A DNA stretch of 48,681 bases, from contig JARGOF010000041.1 of assembly GCA_029212415.1 (NCBI GenBank), forward strand, positions 1 through 48,681, written 5' to 3'. The notes below the pieces were generated by a model. It did no database searches and had not been told where the DNA came from. It saw only the letters and a list, made by a program, of their open reading frames with translations. Positions 44,230 to 48,681 of this stretch are shown here, piece after piece. This DNA comes from Rhizobiaceae bacterium (lineage in GTDB: Bacteria; Pseudomonadota; Alphaproteobacteria; Rhizobiales; Rhizobiaceae). Positions within the stretch are counted from its first letter, which is position 1. The number at the start of each line of letters is the position of its first letter. Position numbers and translations under genes: made by a program.

Positions 44230-45432
44230 TCAGACAAGGCGTAGAAAAAAGTAATAGGAGCCGGCCCAGATAAGCATCTGCGTCAGCAGCTTTTGGCTAC
44301 GTGCGACAAATGCAGGATTGGTCCGCTTTGCGATGATCGCCAGCAGTGCAATTGTGACCGCAACAATGGCGAGCTGTCCGAGTTCCACACCCAGATTGAA
44401 AAACAGCAGTGAATACAGCAGCGCCGATTGCTGGAAATCGGCCTGCAGCAGCCCTCCGGCAAAACCTGCGCCATGGGCAAGGCTGAAAAGCAACGTGATG
44501 ACAATGGTTTCCGGCCAATTGTTGATTCTGATTCTGGTGTGGCTGTTCAGATCAAGAAAGATAAAGATGCTCAGGGCGGCGAACGTGATCCAGGATATGG
44601 GCAGACGATCAAAGCCCGCCAGCGCCAGCCCGCCCAAGACGAATATTGCGCTGACGAGAAATGGCGCGATGGTCGGGATCGGCTGGGTTCGCGCCAGTGC
44701 AGCAATGGCAAGCGCTGCTATGGAAAGGCCGATCAGCGCTTCCATGACGATGGAGACCGGCGAAATTGTTCCTGTCACCACCAGATAGAGAGCCAGCATA
44801 TGACCCACCGTAAAGCAGGTGACGGCAGTCAAAATCTGACGCCAGTTTTGACACAAGAGAACCAGGGCAATCAGAAACAGGATATGATCCAATCCCGACA
44901 GAACGTGCTCAAAACCCAGAGTCAGCAGCTCAAGAAAACCGGAATCATCGGCATGGGGAGCCAGACGAACACTATTGTGCCCTTCGGTCAGAATGCGTTC
45001 GATCATTGTGCCGTCTTTCAGGCGCGCCTGAAAGATATGCTGATGGGTCGCTGAAAGCGCAAAGAACGCATCGATTTCAATGTCTGCGGGAACTTCAATC
45101 GCATCTGATGGACATTCAAAGATGGCTTCGCTGCGCAATGTGCCTTTCACGCCGGGACCCGTCTGCGTGTCGATGATCGGGCAGGCATTGCCCGCCTGCT
45201 GCACGGTGATCGTTTCCGGCAGGTGGCGGGCCAGCATCTGCTCCGGTGACAGTGCATCCCAGCCAAAGGCGGCCAGCAGAGTGGTGCGATAGGTATCCAC
45301 GAAAAAGGTCATGGTAACCTGTGAGCCATCAACATCCCAGATGGAGGATGACTGGCTACGGGTGTGGGATTCGGCGGGAAGCCCGCTCATGAAAAGACAA
45401 CAGACAGCCAGGATAAGGTAGCGGATCCTCAT
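44230..45432 (-). CDS. HupE/UreJ family membrane protein
   Basis: This 400-residue protein has a signal peptide (MRIRYLILAVCCLFMSG), an extracytoplasmic domain of about 170 residues containing two cysteines, and a C-terminal membrane domain of about seven helices. The membrane part has the HupE/UreJ-type His/Asp signatures: GFEHVLSGLDHILFLIALVL, CFTVGHMLALYL and LFSLAHGAGFAGGLLQ. Small HupE/UreJ relatives import nickel; this long form with an N-terminal soluble domain is uncharacterised, so metal transport is only a suggestion. Its ATG overlaps the stop of the SurA-like gene by 4 bp (ATGA), so it is the last gene of a coupled trio. Confidence 0.88.
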   Translation of the reverse strand: MRIRYLILAVCCLFMSGLPAESHTRSQSSSIWDVDGSQVTMTFFVDTYRTTLLAAFGWDALSPEQMLARHLPETITVQQAGNACPIIDTQTGPGVKGTLRSEAIFECPSDAIEVPADIEIDAFFALSATHQHIFQARLKDGTMIERILTEGHNSVRLAPHADDSGFLELLTLGFEHVLSGLDHILFLIALVLLCQNWRQILTAVTCFTVGHMLALYLVVTGTISPVSIVMEALIGLSIAALAIAALARTQPIPTIAPFLVSAIFVLGGLALAGFDRLPISWITFAALSIFIFLDLNSHTRIRINNWPETIVITLLFSLAHGAGFAGGLLQADFQQSALLYSLLFFNLGVELGQLAIVAVTIALLAIIAKRTNPAFVARSQKLLTQMLIWAGSYYFFLRLV

Positions 45433-46286
45433 TGCGGCAACGGACCGGCATTCAGGTCGATATCTGCCTGGCGCCACAGCATTGCAATATAATCATCAAC
45501 GGCCTTTTCCCGAACGCTGCGCAGCCATTCGGCTTCAACCGTGTCCCGGATCGCGTCAAATTCAGGTCGCTGCGCTGTGGTGCGCTGTTTCAACCAGGCA
45601 AAAAGAAAAGTGCCGTCCGTCTGCGGGAAGGGGCCTGCAATATCGCCATCTTGAAGGGTGGCGAGACGAGAGACCATTTCGGGGCCAATATAATCGCGCA
45701 TTTTTGCCGGAGGTATCGCAATATCCGGGACAGGGAGCAGCGTGACTGTCGGCATCTGGCGAACCGCCGTTGGAAAATCCGATGCCGTGATGATCTGTGC
45801 AAATTGCGCGGCGTCTTCGTCGGTAGGTACGCGCGCAACACTGGCGCGAAGGCGCCCGGCCTTTGCAAACAGGCCTGCATGATCCTCAAACCATGCCCTG
45901 AGCTGATCTTCCGACGGGGACTGCTCCATGCGAGTCAAAGCAAATTGCAGCATGGCATCAACGGATGCCTTTCTGACGCCACGATCCGTTTCGAACAGGC
46001 CAAGCTCAACCGCACGCTGGACCAGCAGTTCCTCCTTGATCAACGTATCCAGAGCCCGCTTGCGGTCCTCATGCGTCACCGCGCCATGTTTATCTCTGCG
46101 TATGGCCTCAATGGCCAGTTCCAGCTCCGCCATGGTGATGTCGACGTCATTGACCTGAGCGGCGATCATGGAGGTGTTGGCCTGATAGGTTGGCGCACCC
46201 AATCCCTGCCATACGGCCACGGCAAGGGCGACAGCCGCCCCGACACCGGCCACGTTCCAGGTGTTTTTTTCTGCTGTCCTAGCCAT
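45429..46286 (-). CDS. Membrane-anchored SurA/PpiC-like peptidyl-prolyl isomerase
   Basis: This 285-residue protein has an N-terminal membrane anchor (WNVAGVGAAVALAVAVWQGLG). A helical SurA-N-like chaperone segment follows (AAQVNDVDITMAELELAIEAI, then DTLIKEELLVQRAVELGL), with a C-terminal parvulin-like rotamase region from about residue 140, where a LQDGDIAGPFPQTDGTFLFAWL stretch ends the fold. The parvulin part is diverged, so it may be a chaperone without isomerase activity. The Met at 46286 overlaps the DUF3604 stop by 8 bp; an in-frame Met 87 bp upstream lies inside that gene. It probably helps fold one of its two neighbours in the envelope. Confidence 0.85.
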   Translation of the reverse strand: MARTAEKNTWNVAGVGAAVALAVAVWQGLGAPTYQANTSMIAAQVNDVDITMAELELAIEAIRRDKHGAVTHEDRKRALDTLIKEELLVQRAVELGLFETDRGVRKASVDAMLQFALTRMEQSPSEDQLRAWFEDHAGLFAKAGRLRASVARVPTDEDAAQFAQIITASDFPTAVRQMPTVTLLPVPDIAIPPAKMRDYIGPEMVSRLATLQDGDIAGPFPQTDGTFLFAWLKQRTTAQRPEFDAIRDTVEAEWLRSVREKAVDDYIAMLWRQADIDLNAGPLPQ

Positions 46287-48552
46287 CAGTGCGTCGCAGA
46301 TAAATGGGTGATGACCAGGCGCGATGCTCGGCGGGCGCCAGGCAATTGTCTTCCGGGTCCGTGCGGTAATCACCGAAACAGGGATTGACCTTCACGCAGA
46401 TCCCTTCGGCATTGTATTCGCAGCGCAGGTTGTCAGCATTGATGGTCGGGGTCGCTTCCTGAATGGCGCGTGCATAATAAATGGCATCTGTTTTGCCGTC
46501 GGCATATTCGGGATCAGAAAAATCAAACTGACATCCATCGGCGTTTCCATCGCATTTTTTGACCAGGAAAGGGTCATCAATACGCCGTGAAATATCCTGC
46601 ACCGGTGAGGTTTGGGGACGGATGCGTACAATTTCAATGCGATCGATCTTGTAACGCTCATTTGTCGGATTGTAGGATTCACCACCGCATATTTTCTGCA
46701 GCCGTTGCTTGCTGATGCCCTTTTCATAAAAATCCGGCATGCCGGGTGCCTGAACGAATGATCCAACCGCATTGACCCGGAATTCGGGTGTACCTGCCAT
46801 CGTGACTTCCGCACCCATCGGTTCCTCGCTCTTGCCTTCCGGTCCGCCATTGACGAGATCAAACCAAAGAAGAATGCGTGGGCCAGACGTGGCAAAGGTT
46901 TCCCGCCTTTGCATGGCGTCCCATATCTCATCACGCGAACGCCCTTTGGCATGCACACCTGCCAGACCACCGGTGGTGAAGAAGGAACTGTTGCGCTCGA
47001 CCTCAAGCATGTTGACGTTGACATTTTTCAGCAGTTCATTCGGTGATATTTTGGTGGACTTGGCAATCGGCTGCTGGGTCTCGCCAAAGATGCGTTCCCG
47101 CCAGGTCTGGTTGACGGAGCCGCTGGACTCCGTGTTCAGCAGCCGCTGATAGGCTTTATAACCGGTTCCGGGTCGCGCCCGATGATTGTCCGACGACCCG
47201 ACAAAACCCCAGACAAAGCGGTTGGGTTTTTCGCTGTCATCATCAAATCCCTGCGTCGCCAGACTGGCCTGGACCGAAGTGCCAAAACGCATGTTGAACG
47301 TGGGAAGAAAACAATCCTTGCATTGGCTTGAATCGAGCCAATCCTCCGTTTCGACTCCCGGAATGGTCAAGTGTCCGGCATTTCCGACACCAATGAAGTT
47401 GTCACGGCCCTCAACGGCGCGCAGTTCGCATTCTTCCGCATCCTGGCCTGACAGAAGGCATCTTTCGCGAATGATCTCTCCTGCGCGCCAACAACTGGGC
47501 ATATAGTTTCCCGTCGGCGGGACGCATCGGCCAATGAAATCACCATTCGCCAGCCGTTTGCGTTCAGACAGATTGACCTTGCGATAGGTCTCGGCGTTGC
47601 CGTGGCCGGAAAAAATCTCGATAAGCTTGAACCGCTCGGGTTTCATGACCGACTGCAGGGCTTTTTTCCAGGTGGTGCCGGAGGGTGTATAGAACCCCCA
47701 GGTGGTTCCATGCGGTATGATGATCGGGTCCAGGCCCTGGTCGTCAAGCTTGTCAATCAGTTCCGCAGGTGTTGCGGCCACCTCCGTACAACTTTCAGGG
47801 AGCTTTGAAGATGGGGTGTTCTCGTCGCACATTTCCACGGCGCTGACTTCTTCGACAAAGGCATTGAAACCCGCATAGCGGTTCAGCTTCAAGGCATCGG
47901 CAAAGATGATTTCCGGTGGAAATCCAACCTGATTTTCTCGCAAAACGCGCAGCGTAACCCCCGCAGCAGCAATCGGACGGGTTGAGATCGATGCATCGTC
48001 GAGATCCTTGAAAATGACGTTCTTATGTCCAAAATGCTCTTCCGGAACGATGCCGACCTAGGTCCATTCGAAGCCAGTGAAGGAAATCAGGTCCGGATCC
48101 TCACCTTCGCCGGAGACAGCCTGGCAGGTCCGCATGGATTGCTTGGTCTCGCGCCAGCGGCGTGGCGTGATCGATTCGGCATGATCAGTGATGGCCCAGA
48201 AATCCAGGGCTGAACAGTAGCGTGCAAAATCGCAGGCATCGGCAATCGGATGCGGACCGGTTCCGCCGTTCATCGGCAAGGACCAGATAAAGGCGTCTGT
48301 GGAAAATGTGGTATGAACATGCAGATCACCAAACAGGATCTGCTTGTCGCTCTCGACGCCCCTGGCGGTTGCGGCCTTGATGTTCAATGCTGTCCGGTTG
48401 GCGATGACGGGCGCCGGAATCCTTTTGCCTTCAATGATTCCTGCCTGGGGTGGTTTGCCGAGATACCCAGCGTGAAATGCACCGATGTAGCCGCCGACGA
48501 CGACGGCCAGCAGCACCACGACACCAGCAAGTATCTTCAAACCATTTTTCAT
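46279..48552 (-). pseudogene. DUF3604 family protein interrupted by an in-frame TAG
   Basis: One continuous frame of 757 codons starts at 48552 and is broken only by TAG at 48060-48058 after 164 codons. The N-terminal part has a membrane anchor (LKILAGVVVLLAVVVGGYIG) and the metal-binding start of DUF3604, LFGDLHVHTTFSTDAF, then FWAITDHAES. It ends GFEWT; after the stop the frame continues VGIVPEEHFGHKNVIF and runs to DUF3604 C-terminal features such as SSPIYLRRTDG. The protein family continues unbroken across this point, commonly with a Gln-like codon, and CAG to TAG is a single transition. DUF3604 proteins are uncharacterised PHP-like hydrolases. Either a recent nonsense mutation or a sequence error explains it. 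The second part could restart internally, but would lack the metal-binding motif. Confidence 0.85.
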
Positions 48553-48558
48553 ATATTT

Positions 48559-48566
48559 CCCCCCCC
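48559..48566 (-). promoter_or_regulatory. G8 tract serving as ribosome-binding region of the DUF3604 gene
   Basis: On the coding strand eight consecutive G lie six bases before the ATG at 48552, where the Shine-Dalgarno sequence should be. The run replaces a normal GGAG-type site. Homopolymeric runs of this length are prone to slippage. Confidence 0.45.
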
Positions 48567-48681
48567 AGGATTTTGCACTGTCTCATAGATATGAAACCCC
48601 GACACATCAATTCGGCTTCACGCACCTTAGCGCTTGTCACTAAGTAATGAATTCATATCCGCATGCTTTGAAGTAATTTCT

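Noticed and set aside
48058-48060. Amber recoding (pyrrolysine or programmed readthrough)
   Set aside because: No pyrrolysine machinery is expected in this lineage, no downstream stem-loop element was seen, and a CAG-to-TAG change or base error is simpler.
1-48681. tRNA, rRNA, CRISPR arrays, insertion sequences, prophage or defence genes
   Set aside because: No cloverleaf, spaced repeat array, transposase, integrase, restriction or toxin-antitoxin pattern was recognised on either strand by eye.

Overview
The window is a chromosomal segment of an alphaproteobacterium, most likely a member of the Rhizobiales/Hyphomicrobiales related to the Brucella-Phyllobacterium-Rhizobium group. This rests on familiar gene neighbourhoods: uvrC-pgsA-moaD-moaE on one strand, purM-purN next to a CDP-alcohol phosphatidyltransferase, an AI-2E family permease and hdaA-ppk-ppx, then rnd, aspS and parC. 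GC content is moderate. No rRNA, tRNA, CRISPR array, insertion sequence, integrase or phage gene was recognised, so most of the window is core genome.

Layout. 1-5.2 kb: the end of a DUF2339-type membrane protein, an ABC-F ATPase, a glutathione transferase, ndk with a clear terminator, a MipA/OmpV outer membrane protein and a small unknown protein. 5.2-12.7 kb, minus strand: moaE, moaD, pgsA, uvrC, a Ca2+/Na+ antiporter, a second GST, an RNase T2 lipoprotein, a small exported unknown protein and rlmJ. 12.7-15.8 kb, plus strand: an orphan cytoplasmic molybdopterin oxidoreductase and an alpha/beta hydrolase.

15.9-28.2 kb is the accessory part and the best candidate for an undescribed system. 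A LysR regulator (minus) is divergent from a plus-strand operon of CUT2-type ABC transporter genes (ATPase, two permeases, binding protein), a CE4/PuuE-like deacetylase, an aspartate-dehydrogenase-like enzyme and an amidase. A minus-strand pair, aldehyde dehydrogenase then ThDP enzyme, faces this operon. The enzymes can be ordered on paper: import, hydrolysis of C-N bonds, oxidative deamination to a 2-oxo acid, ThDP-dependent decarboxylation to an aldehyde, oxidation to an acid. The substrate is not known. A perfect 8+8 bp dyad lies between the regulator and the operon.

28.4-45 kb is housekeeping: purN/purM, a second CDP-alcohol phosphatidyltransferase, an AI-2E-type permease, hdaA, ppk, ppx, rnd, aspS, an exported unknown protein and parC. 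44.2-48.6 kb holds a tightly overlapping minus-strand trio: DUF3604 protein, SurA/PpiC-like protein, HupE/UreJ-like protein. Its first gene carries an in-frame TAG at 48058-48060, so it is either a fresh pseudogene or a sequence error.

Other oddities read from the sequence: the RNase T2 protein has Gln where the family has its catalytic Glu; the aldehyde dehydrogenase has lost both usual NAD(P)-ribose contacts; ParC has Gln at the usual quinolone-contact serine; and a 27-bp repeat pair forms the 3' end of one gene.
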